From Teichococcus aestuarii (lineage in GTDB: Bacteria > Pseudomonadota > Alphaproteobacteria > Acetobacterales > Acetobacteraceae): a stretch of DNA of 64,000 bases. Where the stretch lies: the NCBI RefSeq assembly GCF_003116135.1, contig NZ_PDOA01000018.1, positions 1 to 64,000 of the forward strand. The letters run 5' to 3'. This document shows positions 55,280-64,000 of this stretch, piece after piece (the stretch's first letter is position 1; each line of letters starts with the position of its first letter). The position numbers and the translations under genes are program-made. The notes beneath the pieces were generated by a model. The model did not search any database. It saw only the letters and a program-made list of their open reading frames with translations, and was not told the DNA's origin.

Positions 55280-57045
55280 CCCTGCATGCCGCGCGGGTTG
55301 GCGCCCGCGAAGATCTGCCCGTCCGGCTCCTGCCGGACGGCGGAGAGGCGGCCTTCCGACCAGTCGCCGCCCAGCTCGGCGCGGTGGCCGCGCGCCAGCA
55401 GGTCCTGCAGCACCTCGGGGGCGTAGCGGCCTTCCAGCACCACCTTGCCCGGGCGCGCCACGCGCGGCCAGAAGCTGGAGGGCCAGTGCTCCGTGTGGAA
55501 GGCCGGCGCGTCGATCGCCTGCTGGATGTTCAGCCCGTGGTTCAGCATCCGCGCCAGCATGATGGGCTGCCACTGGTCCTGCTGCTCGCCGCCCGGCGTG
55601 CCGAAGGCCATCCAGGGGCGGCCGTCGCGCAGCGCCATGCCGGGGGAGAGGGTGGTGCGCGGCCGCTTGCCGGGCTTCAGCCCGTTCGGCAGGCTCTCGT
55701 CCAGCCAGAACATCTGACCGCGCGTGCCAAGGCAGAAGCCGAGCCCCGGAATGGCCGGCGAGGATTGCAGCCAGCCGCCCGAGGGCGTGGCCGAGACCAT
55801 GTTGCCCCACTTGTCGATGACATCGACATGGCAGGTGTCGGCGCCCGAGACGCCGAGGCGGGAGACGGTGGGCTCCCCCGCGCCGGCAGCGGCGCCCAGC
55901 AGGGCGGCGCGCGATTCGGCCGCATGGTCCACCCAGCCCGCATGGCCGGGGATGCTGCCGGGGCGCAGCTCCATCTGCGCGTCCGGCGTCAGCAGCGCGC
56001 GGCGCCCGGCGGTGTAGGCCTCGGAGAGCAGCGTCTCCATCGGCACGTCGGTGAAATCCGGGTCGCCGTAGAAGGCCTCGCGGTCTGCGAAGGCGAGCTT
56101 CATCGCCTCCGCCACATGGTGCGCGAACTCTGCGCCCACCGGGTCCATGGCGGCGAGGTCGAAGCCGGCGAGGATCGCCATGGTCTGCAGCATGGCCGGG
56201 CCCTGGCTCCAGGGGCCGCATTTCAGCAGGGTGGTGCCGCGGTAGTCATAGGCCAGCGGCGCCTCGACGGGGGCGCGCCAGCGCGCCATGTCGTCGCCCG
56301 TCAGCACGCCGCGGTGGCGGCGGCCGGAGGCGTCCAGCGCCTCGGTGCCGCGGCAGAAACGGTCGATCGCCTCGGCGACGAAGCCCTCGTACCAGGCGCG
56401 GCGCGCGGCATCGATCTGCGCCACGCGGTCCGGCCCGGCGGCGGCGGCCTCGCGCAGCACGCGGGCATAGGTGGCGGCCAGCTCCGGGTTGCGCCACAGC
56501 TTGCCGGCGCGCGGGCCGCCATCGCGCAGCCACAGCGCGGCGGAGGTCGGCCATTCCTGCTCGAAGAGCGGCCGCACGCTCTCCACCGTGGCGGCGATGC
56601 GCGGCACGTAGTGGATGCCGCGCTCGGCATAGCCGATGGCGAATTCCAGAACGTCGGCCAGGGTCCAGGTGCCCCAGTCGCGCAGCATGGTGGCCCAGGC
56701 GTCGAAGGCGCCGGGCACCATGGCGGGCAGCAGGCCGGTGCCGGGGATCAGGTCGAGCCCCAGCCCCTCCTTCACATGCGCCACGCTGAGGCCGGCGGGC
56801 GCCGGGCCCTGGCCGCAGATGACGTGCTGCGTGTCGGCCCTGGCGTCATGGATGATGATGGGGCAGTCGCCCAGCGGGCCGTTCAGGTGCGGCTCGGCCA
56901 CCTGGAGGGTGAAGCCGGCGGCGGCGGCGGCGTCGAAGGCGTTGCCGCCGCGCTCCAGCACCGCCATGGCCACCTGGCTGGCGATCCAGTGGGTGCTGCC
57001 GACCGCCCCGAAGGTGGCGGCGATCTCGGGGCGGGTCGTGAACAT
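55261..57045 (-). CDS. ggt: Gamma-glutamyltransferase family protein
   Basis: A 594-residue Ntn-hydrolase. The large-subunit part has MAVLERGGNAFDAAAAAGFT, PHLNGPLGDCPI and GPWSQGPAMLQTMAILAGFD. Self-cleavage should occur before Thr404 in GADTCHVDVIDKWGNMVSAT, the nucleophile position. PSGGWLQSSP and TPGGEQQDQWQ follow. Classical enzymes carry TTH at the nucleophile; DTCH here is the variant of the YwrD/cephalosporin-acylase-like branch. No signal peptide is visible, so it may act in the cytosol on glutathione or gamma-glutamyl compounds. It stands alone. Confidence 0.88.
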   Translation of the reverse strand: MFTTRPEIAATFGAVGSTHWIASQVAMAVLERGGNAFDAAAAAGFTLQVAEPHLNGPLGDCPIIIHDARADTQHVICGQGPAPAGLSVAHVKEGLGLDLIPGTGLLPAMVPGAFDAWATMLRDWGTWTLADVLEFAIGYAERGIHYVPRIAATVESVRPLFEQEWPTSAALWLRDGGPRAGKLWRNPELAATYARVLREAAAAGPDRVAQIDAARRAWYEGFVAEAIDRFCRGTEALDASGRRHRGVLTGDDMARWRAPVEAPLAYDYRGTTLLKCGPWSQGPAMLQTMAILAGFDLAAMDPVGAEFAHHVAEAMKLAFADREAFYGDPDFTDVPMETLLSEAYTAGRRALLTPDAQMELRPGSIPGHAGWVDHAAESRAALLGAAAGAGEPTVSRLGVSGADTCHVDVIDKWGNMVSATPSGGWLQSSPAIPGLGFCLGTRGQMFWLDESLPNGLKPGKRPRTTLSPGMALRDGRPWMAFGTPGGEQQDQWQPIMLARMLNHGLNIQQAIDAPAFHTEHWPSSFWPRVARPGKVVLEGRYAPEVLQDLLARGHRAELGGDWSEGRLSAVRQEPDGQIFAGANPRGMQGYAVGR

Positions 57046-57131
57046 TTCATGGCCTCCGGGCGGGGGTGCTTGCGCCTTGCTGATTGCGCGCCGAAAAGCG
57101 TCGGGTCAACCGGGGGAGGCAGGGCAGCGGC

Positions 57132-57686
57132 ATGGCGGGCAGTCTGGTGACGGTGGTGGGCGCCTCGGGCGCGGGGAAGGACACGCTGCTCGGCGCCGCG
57201 CGGGCGGCGCTGGCGGCCGATCCGCGCTTCGTCTTCGCGCGGCGGGTCATCACCCGCCCGGCCGAGGCGCAGGACCACCCGGGCGCCGAGGACCACCGGC
57301 CGATGAGCGAGGCCGAGTTCGGGGCGGCGCGGGCCAGCGGCGCCTTCGCGCTGCACTGGCAGGCGCACGGGCTGCACTACGGCATCCCCCGCATCGTCGA
57401 GCGCGACCTGGCGCAGGGGCGGGTGGTGGTGGCCAACCTCTCCCGCACCGTGCTGGCCGAGGCCGCCGCGCGCTACCGCCTGCGCGTGCTGCTGGTGACG
57501 GCGCCGCCCGCCGTGCTGGCGGCGCGGCTGGCCGGGCGCGGGCGGGAGGGCGCGGCCGAGATCGCGCTGCGCCTCAGCCGCGCCGCGCCGCTGCCCGAGG
57601 GGCTCGACGTGGTGGAGGTGGCGAACGACACCACCCCGGAGGAAGGCGCGGCGCGGCTGCTGGCGGCGCTGCGCGCGACGGCCTGA
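57132..57686 (+). CDS. phnN: Ribose 1,5-bisphosphate phosphokinase PhnN
   Basis: A 184-residue guanylate-kinase-like enzyme making PRPP from ribose 1,5-bisphosphate, the last step of C-P lyase phosphonate use. The P-loop VVGASGAGKDTL covers residues 8-19. FARRVITRPAEAQDHPGAED, GAFALHWQAHGLHYGIPR and VVVANLSRTVLAEA fit the PhnN subfamily rather than Gmk. No other phn genes are nearby, so its PRPP role may be separate from phosphonates here. The stop codon lies in the first unit of a 14-base tandem repeat. Confidence 0.9.
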   Translation: MAGSLVTVVGASGAGKDTLLGAARAALAADPRFVFARRVITRPAEAQDHPGAEDHRPMSEAEFGAARASGAFALHWQAHGLHYGIPRIVERDLAQGRVVVANLSRTVLAEAAARYRLRVLLVTAPPAVLAARLAGRGREGAAEIALRLSRAAPLPEGLDVVEVANDTTPEEGAARLLAALRATA

Positions 57687-57743
57687 GAGCGAAGGCCTGA
57701 GAGCGACGGCCTGAGAGCGGGGGCCTGAGGGCAGGGGCCTCAG
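57680..57743. repeat. 14-base tandem repeat, four copies plus a partial
   Basis: Units beginning GGCCTGAGAGCGA start at 57680, 57694, 57708 and 57722, with a partial fifth at 57736. The first three are nearly identical and the fourth is diverged (GGCCTGAGGGCAGG). Unit one contains the phnN stop codon; the partial fifth reaches the stop codon of the convergent MocR gene. Copy number is likely variable between strains. Confidence 0.85.
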
Positions 57744-59236
57744 CGGCGCATCGCCTCCAGCACCGCGCGCAGCCGGCGCACCCCCTCGGCGATCTCGGCC
57801 TCGCCCAGCGCGGCGTAGCCGATCACCAGCCCCGCCTTGTCCGGCCGCGCACCGCCCGGGTGGTAGAGGGCGCCGACCGGGTAGAGGCCAAGCCCGGCGG
57901 CGCCGGCCCGCGCCACCAGCGTCGGCTCCAGCGCCGCGGGCAGCTCCTCCAGCCACAGCACCACATGCAGCCCGGCCTCCTCTCCCGCCACGGTGGCGCG
58001 GGGGCCGAGGGCGGCGCGCAGCGCAGCCAGCAGCGCGGCGCGCCGTGCCGCGTGGCGGCGCCGGGCGCGGCGCACATGCCGCTCATAGGCGCCGCTCTCG
58101 ATCAGCCGCGCCAGCGCCGCCTGCTCCAGCCCGGAGGCGTGCCGGTCGGTCAGCCGCTTGGCGGTGGCGAAGGGCGCCACCAGCGCCCGCGGCAGCACCA
58201 GGTATCCCAGCCGCAGGGCGGGCGAGAGCGTCTTGGAGACGGTGCCGAGGTAGAGCACGCGCTCCGCCCCCTCCTGCTCCATCGCCTGCAGGGGCGGGAT
58301 GGGGGCGACGCCGAAGCGGAACTCGCCATCATAGTCGTCCTCCAGCACCCAGGCGCCCTCGCGCCGCGCCCAGGCCAGCAGCGCCTGCCGCCGCGCCGCG
58401 GACAGCACGGCGCCGAGCGGGAACTGGTGGGAGGGGGTCACATAGGCCAGCCGGGCGGCGCCGAGCGCGGCGGTGCGCAGCCCCTCGCGGTCCACCGGAT
58501 GAGGCTCCGGCACGGCGCCGGCGGCCAGGAAGGCGTGCCGCGCCAGGCTGTAGGCCGGGTCCTCGATGGCGACGCGGTCGCCGGGGTCGAGCAGCAGCCG
58601 GGCGCAGAGGTCGATGCCCTGCTGCGAGCCGCCCACCACGACGATCTGCTCCGGCGCGCAGCGCAGGCCGCGCGCGCGCCAGAGGTAGCCGGCCAGCGCC
58701 GCGCGCAGCGCCGGGTCGCCGGCCGGGTCGCCGTAGCGCAGGCGGCGCGGCGGGCGGCGCAGCGCCTCGGCCAGGGCGCGGCGCCAGGGCAGGGCGGGAA
58801 AGTCGGCCGGCGCCAGCTCGCCATGGCGGAAATCGACGGCCAGCGCGTCCGAGCCCGGCGGCGGCAGCGGCGGCAGCGCCGCCAGCCGGGCGCCATAGCC
58901 GGAGAGGGCGGGCGGGGCCGCGGCGGGCGGCGGCGCGGCGGGCGCGGGCGGCAGCAGCCCGGCGGCGACGCGCGGGCGGGCGCCGGGGCGGCTCTCCACA
59001 TAGCCCTCGGCGGCGAGCTGCTCGTAGGCGGCGGTGGCGGTGGTGCGGGAGACGCCCCATTCCGCCGCCAGGGCGCGGCTGGAGGGCAGCGCCGCGCCCG
59101 GGGGCAGCCGGCCCTCGCGGATGCCGGCGACGATGGCGGCCTGGATGCGCCGGCCCGGCCTCTCCGACTGACTGTCCAACTGGACCACCCTTTCTGTCCG
59201 GAACTGGCCGTTTCCACTGGACCGGAAGCGCGCCAT
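57740..59236 (-). CDS. MocR/PdxR-type GntR-aminotransferase regulator
   Basis: A 498-residue regulator. The GntR winged helix (about residues 28-92: [40 protein letters not shown]) is joined by a Pro/Ala linker to an aminotransferase-like domain with LEDDYDGEFRFG and the PLP lysine Lys335 in TVSKTLSPALRLGYL. Such regulators sense PLP or an amino acid and control a divergent neighbour, here the PaiB-like gene. ACTGGACC repeats occur within its first 20 codons, so either the operator overlaps the coding start or the true start is further in, for example a GTG at 59188. Confidence 0.9.
   Translation of the reverse strand: MARFRSSGNGQFRTERVVQLDSQSERPGRRIQAAIVAGIREGRLPPGAALPSSRALAAEWGVSRTTATAAYEQLAAEGYVESRPGARPRVAAGLLPPAPAAPPPAAAPPALSGYGARLAALPPLPPPGSDALAVDFRHGELAPADFPALPWRRALAEALRRPPRRLRYGDPAGDPALRAALAGYLWRARGLRCAPEQIVVVGGSQQGIDLCARLLLDPGDRVAIEDPAYSLARHAFLAAGAVPEPHPVDREGLRTAALGAARLAYVTPSHQFPLGAVLSAARRQALLAWARREGAWVLEDDYDGEFRFGVAPIPPLQAMEQEGAERVLYLGTVSKTLSPALRLGYLVLPRALVAPFATAKRLTDRHASGLEQAALARLIESGAYERHVRRARRRHAARRAALLAALRAALGPRATVAGEEAGLHVVLWLEELPAALEPTLVARAGAAGLGLYPVGALYHPGGARPDKAGLVIGYAALGEAEIAEGVRRLRAVLEAMRR
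59174..59223. promoter_or_regulatory. ACTGGACC repeat cluster between MocR and PaiB genes
   Basis: ACTGGACC occurs at 59179-59186 and 59216-59223, with ACTGGCC at 59203-59209 between them. The first is part of the inverted repeat GTCCA-AC-TGGAC (59174-59185). The array lies 45-95 bases before the PaiB-like start and suits the direct-plus-inverted repeat sites used by MocR regulators. Confidence 0.55.
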
Positions 59237-59267
59237 CCTCAAGCCCTGAGCAAGGAGCCGCGCCACC

Positions 59268-59891
59268 ATGTATATCCCGCCCGCCTTCCGCCTGGAGGAA
59301 CTGCCCGAAATCCATGCGGCGATGCGGGCGGCGCGGCTGCCGAGCCTGGTCACCGCCACGGCGGAGGGGCTGATGGCCACGCCGCTGCCGCTGCTGCTGG
59401 CGCCGGAGGAAGGGCCCTTCGGCACGCTCTACGGCCATCTCGCCCGCGCCAACCCGCAATGGCGGACGCCGCCGCTGGGCGAGGTCATGGTGCTGTTCGG
59501 CGGGCCGGAGGCCTATGTGACGCCGAACTGGTACGCCTCGAAGGCGGAGCACCACAAGGTGGTGCCGACCTGGAACTACGTGGCGGTGCATGCCCATGGC
59601 CAGGCCGAGTTCTTCGAGGACCCGGCGCGGCTGCGCGATGTGGTCGCCCGGCTGACGGCGCGGCACGAGGGGGGCCGCGCCACGCCCTGGCAACTGGCCG
59701 ACGCGCCGGAGGCCTTCGTGCGGGCGCAGCTGCGCGGCATCGTCGGGCTGCGGCTGCCCATCGCCCGGCTGGAGGGCAAGCGCAAGATGAGCCAGAACCG
59801 GGACGCCGCCGACCGTGCCGGCGTGGCCGCGGGCCTCGCCGCCAGCCCCGACCCGGCCGACCGCGCCGTGGCGCCGCTGATCCCGCGCTAG
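59268..59891 (+). CDS. PaiB-type FMN-binding protein
   Basis: A 207-residue protein of the FMN-binding split-barrel PaiB family. It has MYIPPAFRLEELPEIHAAMR, LYGHLARANPQWR, FGGPEAYVTPNWYASKAEHH, VPTWNYVAVHAHGQAEF and LEGKRKMSQNRDAADRAGV, all highly characteristic. PaiB was named as a negative regulator of sporulation and proteases in Bacillus, but the family is more likely an FMN- or heme-related enzyme group. AAGGAG lies about 11 bases before the ATG. It is divergent from the MocR regulator, a pairing common in proteobacteria. Confidence 0.93.
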   Translation: MYIPPAFRLEELPEIHAAMRAARLPSLVTATAEGLMATPLPLLLAPEEGPFGTLYGHLARANPQWRTPPLGEVMVLFGGPEAYVTPNWYASKAEHHKVVPTWNYVAVHAHGQAEFFEDPARLRDVVARLTARHEGGRATPWQLADAPEAFVRAQLRGIVGLRLPIARLEGKRKMSQNRDAADRAGVAAGLAASPDPADRAVAPLIPR

Positions 59892-61777
59892 GGCACGGCC
59901 GCCGCGCTGCCGGCGAGCATCGTCCGGACATGGCCGGCGAGCGCCTGCAGGGTGAAGGGCTTGGCCAGCAGCCGCATGCCGGCGCCGAGATGGCCGTGGC
60001 TGAGCGCCGTGCTCTCGGCATAGCCGGTGATGAACAGCACCTTGAGGCCGGGGCGCAGGGCGCGCGCCGCCTCCGCCAGCTGGCGGCCGTTCATGCCCCC
60101 CGGCAGGCCGACATCGGTGATCAGCAGGTCCAGCGGCGTGGCCGAGCGCAGCAGGCGCAGCGCCGCCGCGCCATCCTCCGCCTCCAGGGTGGTGTGGCCG
60201 AGGCCGGACAGCACGTCTGAGACCAGCATGCGGATGGGCGCCTCGTCATCCACCACCAGCACCGTCTCGCCGGAGGTGCCATGCCGCTGCGGAGCGGGCG
60301 CCGGGGCGGAGCCGGCCTGCGCGGCGGGCTCGGCCTCCGTCTCCGCCGGGCCGTGGTGGCGGGGCAGGTTGAGCCAGATGGTGGTGCCCTGGCTCGGCTC
60401 GGTGAGGATGCGCGCCTGCCCGCCCGACTGCCGGACGAAGCCGTAGACCATGGACAGGCCGAGCCCGGTGCCCACGCCCAGCGGCTTGGTGGTGAAGAAC
60501 GGATCGAAGGCGCGCGCCGCCACCTCGGGCGACATGCCGGTGCCGGTGTCGCGCACGACGAGCGAGACATACTGGCCCGGCGGCAGGTCCTTGGCCCGCG
60601 CCGCCGCCTCGTCCAGGCAGCGGTTGGCGGTCTCGATGGTCAGGCGGCCGCCCTCCGGCATGGCGTCGCGCGCGTTGATGCAGAGGTTGAGCAGCGCGTT
60701 CTCGAGCTGGTTGTTGTCCACCAGCGTGGCCCAGAGGCCGGGCGCCGGGATCACCTCCACCGTCACGTCCGGGCCCATGGTGCGGCGGATCAGCTCCTCC
60801 ATGCCGGCCACCAGCCGGTTGATGTCGGTGGCGCGGGGGGCCAGGGTCTGCCGGCGGGAGAAGGCGAGCAGCCGGTGGGTCAGCGCCGCGGCGCGGTCGG
60901 AGGCGGCGCGGGCGGCGCGCAGGTAGCGGTCCAGATCGTCCAGCCGGCCCTGGGCGATGCGGATCTGCAGCAGCTCCAGGCTGCCGGATATGCCGGTGAG
61001 CAGGTTGTTGAAGTCATGCGCCAGCCCGCCGGTGAGCTGGCCCACCGCCTCCATCTTCTGGCTCTGCCGCAGCCGCTCCTCGGCCTGCATCAGGGCGCGG
61101 CTGCGCTCGAGGATGCGTTCCTCCAGCGTGTCGTTCAGCGCCGCCAGCGCCGCCTGCGCCTTGGCCCGCTCGGCGATCTCGGCGCGGCTGGCGGCGAAGA
61201 GGCGGGCATTGTCGATGGCGATGGCGGCCTGCCAGGCGAGGCCGGTGGCCAGCCGCTCCTCCCGCTCGCCGAAGCGGCCGGGCTCGGGGTGGCCGAACAG
61301 CAGCGCGCCGACCGATTCGCCGGTGCCCGAGAGCACGGGCAGCGCCATGTAGCTGCGCACCGGCAGGTGGCCGCGCGGCATGCCGCCCAGGCTGCCATAG
61401 CGCGGGTCGGCCAGCACGTCGTCCAGGCGGATGACACCCTGCGCCAGGAAGGTGGGGCTGAACAGCGCGGTGGCGCGCGGCAGGCCGAAGCGGGTGAAGG
61501 CCTCGGCCGGGGCGCCGGCCAGGGCGGAGAGGCGCCAGCCCTCCTGCGCGGCCTCTGCGCCGAGGGGGGCCAGGACCTTCTCGAAATAGGCGCCGTAGGC
61601 GGCGCCGGTGAGCTGGGTGAGCCCTTCGAGAAAGGCCTGCAGCAGGCGGTTCAGGTCGAGCTCCGCCACGAGGCGGCTGCCGAACTGGGTGATCGTCTCG
61701 TAGGCCTGGAGCTGCTCACGCAGGGCTGCGTTCTCCGCCTCCAGTGCCGCCGCGCGGTTGCCTGAGGCTTCTTCCAT
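59888..61777 (-). CDS. Cytosolic GAF-domain hybrid histidine kinase
   Basis: 629 residues. A short N-terminal coiled coil (AAALEAENAALREQLQAYET) leads to a GAF domain (about 35-195; VRSYMALPVLSGTGESVGAL, AWQAAIAIDNARLF). A second coiled coil follows, then HisKA LTGGLAHDFNNLLTGISG with His254, an ATPase domain (NLCINARDAMPEGG, VRDTGTGMSPEV, FFTTKPLGVGTGLGLSMVYG), and a receiver (VLVVDDEAPIRMLVSDVLSG, Asp555 in LITDVGLPGG). No membrane segment, so it senses a soluble signal. No response regulator adjoins it. Its stop overlaps the end of the PaiB-like gene. Confidence 0.92.
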   Translation of the reverse strand: MEEASGNRAAALEAENAALREQLQAYETITQFGSRLVAELDLNRLLQAFLEGLTQLTGAAYGAYFEKVLAPLGAEAAQEGWRLSALAGAPAEAFTRFGLPRATALFSPTFLAQGVIRLDDVLADPRYGSLGGMPRGHLPVRSYMALPVLSGTGESVGALLFGHPEPGRFGEREERLATGLAWQAAIAIDNARLFAASRAEIAERAKAQAALAALNDTLEERILERSRALMQAEERLRQSQKMEAVGQLTGGLAHDFNNLLTGISGSLELLQIRIAQGRLDDLDRYLRAARAASDRAAALTHRLLAFSRRQTLAPRATDINRLVAGMEELIRRTMGPDVTVEVIPAPGLWATLVDNNQLENALLNLCINARDAMPEGGRLTIETANRCLDEAAARAKDLPPGQYVSLVVRDTGTGMSPEVAARAFDPFFTTKPLGVGTGLGLSMVYGFVRQSGGQARILTEPSQGTTIWLNLPRHHGPAETEAEPAAQAGSAPAPAPQRHGTSGETVLVVDDEAPIRMLVSDVLSGLGHTTLEAEDGAAALRLLRSATPLDLLITDVGLPGGMNGRQLAEAARALRPGLKVLFITGYAESTALSHGHLGAGMRLLAKPFTLQALAGHVRTMLAGSAAAVP

Positions 61778-61971
61778 CCAGCCCGTCTCCTCCGTCGATA
61801 GCCTGCGCCCATGGCGTATGCCTTGAGCATGGCCGCCAGGTGCAAGCGCAACAGATGGAACGGCGGCGCTTGCCCCACAACCATCCCACCCTTCTTAAAG
61901 GGGCCGGGAGGGCCGCAGGCAACAGGATGTTTTGATATCCGCCCGGTTTCAGGGCCGCTTCCGCCCCGGCG

Positions 61972-62988
61972 TCAGGCGGTGGCGGCGGCCGCCGTGCCGC
62001 CATGGTGCAGGTGGCAGGCGGCGCTCTGCCCGGGCGCCACCGGCAGCAGCGCCGGCGCCTCCACCCGGCAGCGTGGCCCCGCATGCGGGCAGCGCGGGTG
62101 GAAGTGGCAGCCGGGCGGCGGCGCCAGGGGCGAGGGCAGCTCCCCCGCGATGGGGTGGAACACGCCGCGCCCCTGGCCGAGCCTCGGCACGCTGTCGAGC
62201 AGGGCGCGGGTGTAGGGGTGGGCGGGGGCGGCGTAGAGGGTGCGCGTCGGCGCCAGCTCGACGATGCGGCCGAGATACATGATGGCCACGCGGTCCGAGA
62301 CGTGCCGCACCACGCCGAGGTCGTGGCTGATGAACAGGCTGGTCAGCCCCGAGCCGCCCGCCGCGGCCTCGCGCAAATCCATGAACAGGTTCAGCACCTG
62401 CGCCTGGATGGAGACGTCGAGCGAGGCCACGGGCTCGTCCAGCACCAGCAGCGCCGGGTTCAGGGCCAGCGCGCGGGCGATGGCCACGCGCTGCCGCTGC
62501 CCCCCGGAGAACTGGTGCGGGTAGCGGTTGCGCAGGGCGGGGTCGAGGCCCACGCGCCGCAGCGTCTCCGCCACCAGCGCATCCGCCCCGGCGCGGGAGA
62601 CGATGCCGTGCGCCACCGGGCCTTCCGCCACCGTCTCGCCCACCTTCATGCGTGGGTCGAGGCTGGCGAAGGGGTCCTGGTGGATCATCTGCACGCGCGG
62701 GCTGCGCTTGTGGCCGCCGGGCATGACCGGCGCGCCCTCGAACAGCACGGCGCCCTCGCTCGGCGTGTAGATGCCGGCCACCATCCGCCCGAGGGTGGAC
62801 TTGCCGCAGCCGCTCTCGCCCACCAGCCCCACCACCTCGCCCCGCGCCACGGTGAGCGAGACATCGGTGACGGCCTGCACGGCGCGCGGCGGGCGCGGGC
62901 GGCCGAGCCAGGCCGCCAGCCGGTCGCCCAGCGGCACGGGCTGGCGGAAGCGCTTGCTGGCCCGCTCGATGCGCAGCAGCTCGCTCAT
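61972..62988 (-). CDS. Oligopeptide/dipeptide ABC transporter ATPase (OppF/DppF-like)
   Basis: A 338-residue ATPase. Walker A GLVGESGCGKSTLGRMV, Q-loop MIHQDPFASLDPRMKVG, signature HQFSGGQRQRVAIARALA, Walker B LLVLDEPVASLDVS and the switch His in FISHDLGVVRHVSD are seen. The C-terminal oligo_HPY region has HPYTRALLDSVP and Cys-containing GCHFHPRCPHAGPRC, as in OppF/DppF. It overlaps the partner ATPase gene by ATGA. The family carries peptides, nickel or related solutes. Confidence 0.93.
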   Translation of the reverse strand: MSELLRIERASKRFRQPVPLGDRLAAWLGRPRPPRAVQAVTDVSLTVARGEVVGLVGESGCGKSTLGRMVAGIYTPSEGAVLFEGAPVMPGGHKRSPRVQMIHQDPFASLDPRMKVGETVAEGPVAHGIVSRAGADALVAETLRRVGLDPALRNRYPHQFSGGQRQRVAIARALALNPALLVLDEPVASLDVSIQAQVLNLFMDLREAAAGGSGLTSLFISHDLGVVRHVSDRVAIMYLGRIVELAPTRTLYAAPAHPYTRALLDSVPRLGQGRGVFHPIAGELPSPLAPPPGCHFHPRCPHAGPRCRVEAPALLPVAPGQSAACHLHHGGTAAAATA

Positions 62989-63983
62989 GCGGCGGCCTCC
63001 ACGGGGTGATGGCAGAGGGCGGTGTGGCCGGCGCCGAAATCCCGCTCCGGCGGCGGGGCGGCGCAGACCTCCGTGGCGCGCGGGCAGCGGGTGCGGAAGG
63101 GGCAGCCGGAATCGGGCGCGCCATCGGCGCCGCGCGGCGGCAGGCCGGCGGCGAGCTGCGGCAGCCGCGCCCCCGGCGCGTGCCCGGAGGGGACGGACCC
63201 CACCAGCGCCACCGTGTAGGGGTGGCGCGGCGCGGCGATGACGGCATCCGCCGGGCCGCGCTCCACCACGCGCCCCGCGTACATGACGCAGAGCGCATCG
63301 GCCAGCGAGGAGACGACCGCGAGGTCGTGGGTGATCCAGAGGAAGGCGGTGCCGGTCTCGTCGGCCAGGCGCCGCACCTCGGCCAGGATCTGCCCCTGGA
63401 TGGAGACGTCGAGCGCCGTGGTCGGCTCGTCGGCGATGATGGCCTTGGGCCGATGCAGGAGCGCGGTGGCGATGGCCACGCGCTGCCGCATGCCGCCCGA
63501 GAGCTGGTGCGGGTAGGCGTCGAGCCGCGCGCGCGGGCTCGGGATGCCCACGGTGGTCAGCGCCTGCTCCGCCCGGTCCCAGGCGGCGGCGCGGCTGACG
63601 CGGTCATGCGCGCGCACGGCGGCGGCCATCTGGGTGCCGATGCGCAGCACCGGGTTCAGCGTCATCAGCGGGTCCTGGAACACCATCGCCACCTCGGCGC
63701 CGCGGATGCGCCGCATCGCCGCGCCGTCGAGGCCGCTGATCCGCCGGCCGGCCAGCAGCACCTCGCCGGCGACCACCTTCCCCGGCGGCTCCACCAGCCC
63801 CAGGATGGAGAAGCCGGTGACCGACTTGCCCGAGCCGCTCTCGCCCACCAGCCCCAGGATCTCGCCACGGCGGATGGCGAAGGAAACGCCATCGACCGCG
63901 CGGACGAGGCCCTGGCGGCCGGGGAACTGGGTGCGCAGGCCGCGCACCTCCAAAGCGGGGGGGGCTTCCTTCAGGGTGCTCAT
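62985..63983 (-). CDS. Oligopeptide/dipeptide ABC transporter ATPase (OppD/DppD-like)
   Basis: A 332-residue partner ATPase. It starts near [20 protein letters not shown] and has Walker [22 protein letters not shown]-loop [17 protein letters not shown], signature [18 protein letters not shown], Walker [15 protein letters not shown], switch [15 protein letters not shown] and the oligo_HPY tail with [15 protein letters not shown]. It begins 17 bases from the right edge, so the permease and binding-protein genes expected upstream lie outside the window. Confidence 0.93.
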   Translation of the reverse strand: MSTLKEAPPALEVRGLRTQFPGRQGLVRAVDGVSFAIRRGEILGLVGESGSGKSVTGFSILGLVEPPGKVVAGEVLLAGRRISGLDGAAMRRIRGAEVAMVFQDPLMTLNPVLRIGTQMAAAVRAHDRVSRAAAWDRAEQALTTVGIPSPRARLDAYPHQLSGGMRQRVAIATALLHRPKAIIADEPTTALDVSIQGQILAEVRRLADETGTAFLWITHDLAVVSSLADALCVMYAGRVVERGPADAVIAAPRHPYTVALVGSVPSGHAPGARLPQLAAGLPPRGADGAPDSGCPFRTRCPRATEVCAAPPPERDFGAGHTALCHHPVEAAA

Positions 63984-64000
63984 CGGCGGTGCTTCGGGTT

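Overview
The window is GC-rich, tightly packed bacterial chromosome. Gene content and order point to an alphaproteobacterium of the Acetobacteraceae, probably Roseomonas or a close relative. The supporting signs are a CckA-like hybrid kinase directly upstream of recA with an alphaproteobacterial SOS box (GAAC-N7-GAAC), a trpE-G-D-C-moaC-moeA run, a pdhA-pdhB(lipoyl)-pdhC-lpdA-lipA-COQ10 run, and GC-saturated codon use. The genus is an inference from family-level features; no 16S rRNA gene is present.

Layout. 1-0.9 kb: the 5' part of an IS5-family transposase running off the left edge, then a gene-poor, relatively AT-rich stretch. 0.9-3.3 kb: five small lipoprotein genes in one operon, four of them apparent paralogues. 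3.5-4.6 kb: an exported SMP-30-type lactonase-like protein. 4.7-12.4 kb (minus): ppiD-trpE-trpG-trpD-trpC-moaC-moeA, mostly with 1-4 base overlaps. 12.5-15.9 kb: tpiA, an M20 peptidase and a threonine aldolase. 15.9-23.6 kb (minus): the pyruvate dehydrogenase operon with a GNAT gene inserted between E2 and E3, then lipA, a COQ10/RatA-like gene and a small membrane protein. 23.9-31.4 kb: a histidine-utilisation cluster (hutC-U-H-I on minus, hutF plus a GNAT gene divergent). 31.5-36.4 kb (minus): a serine hydrolase, a peptide-type solute-binding protein, a C39-like protein with an in-frame TGA before its C-terminal tail, and an M19 dipeptidase. 36.5-39 kb: msrA, tRNA-Ser(GGA), speD, speE. 39-46.4 kb: two small unknown genes, hybrid kinase, recA, AsmA, an RluA-family pseudouridine synthase, and a solitary AbrB-like gene bracketed by palindromes. 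46.6-57.7 kb: a sulfonate-type binding protein, an NTF2-like protein, crcB-rarA, alaS with a P1 peptidase, a glycosyltransferase, gamma-glutamyltransferase and phnN. 57.7-64 kb: a divergent MocR/PaiB pair, a cytosolic GAF hybrid kinase, and the two ATPases of a peptide/nickel-type ABC importer.

How it fits together. Most genes are housekeeping: tryptophan and molybdopterin synthesis, pyruvate oxidation with lipoate supply, polyamine synthesis, and DNA repair. Around them are nutrient-scavenging genes for histidine and peptides (M20, M19, C39, P1, GGT, solute-binding proteins and Opp/Dpp ATPases). No CRISPR array, prophage or complete mobile element was seen. The most interesting points are the lipoprotein paralogue cluster, the AbrB locus with its palindromes and 8-base iterons, the nonsense codon in the C39 gene, an intergenic double-hairpin repeat seen at three loci, a 14-base tandem repeat at the end of phnN, and possible attenuation hairpins around speD.
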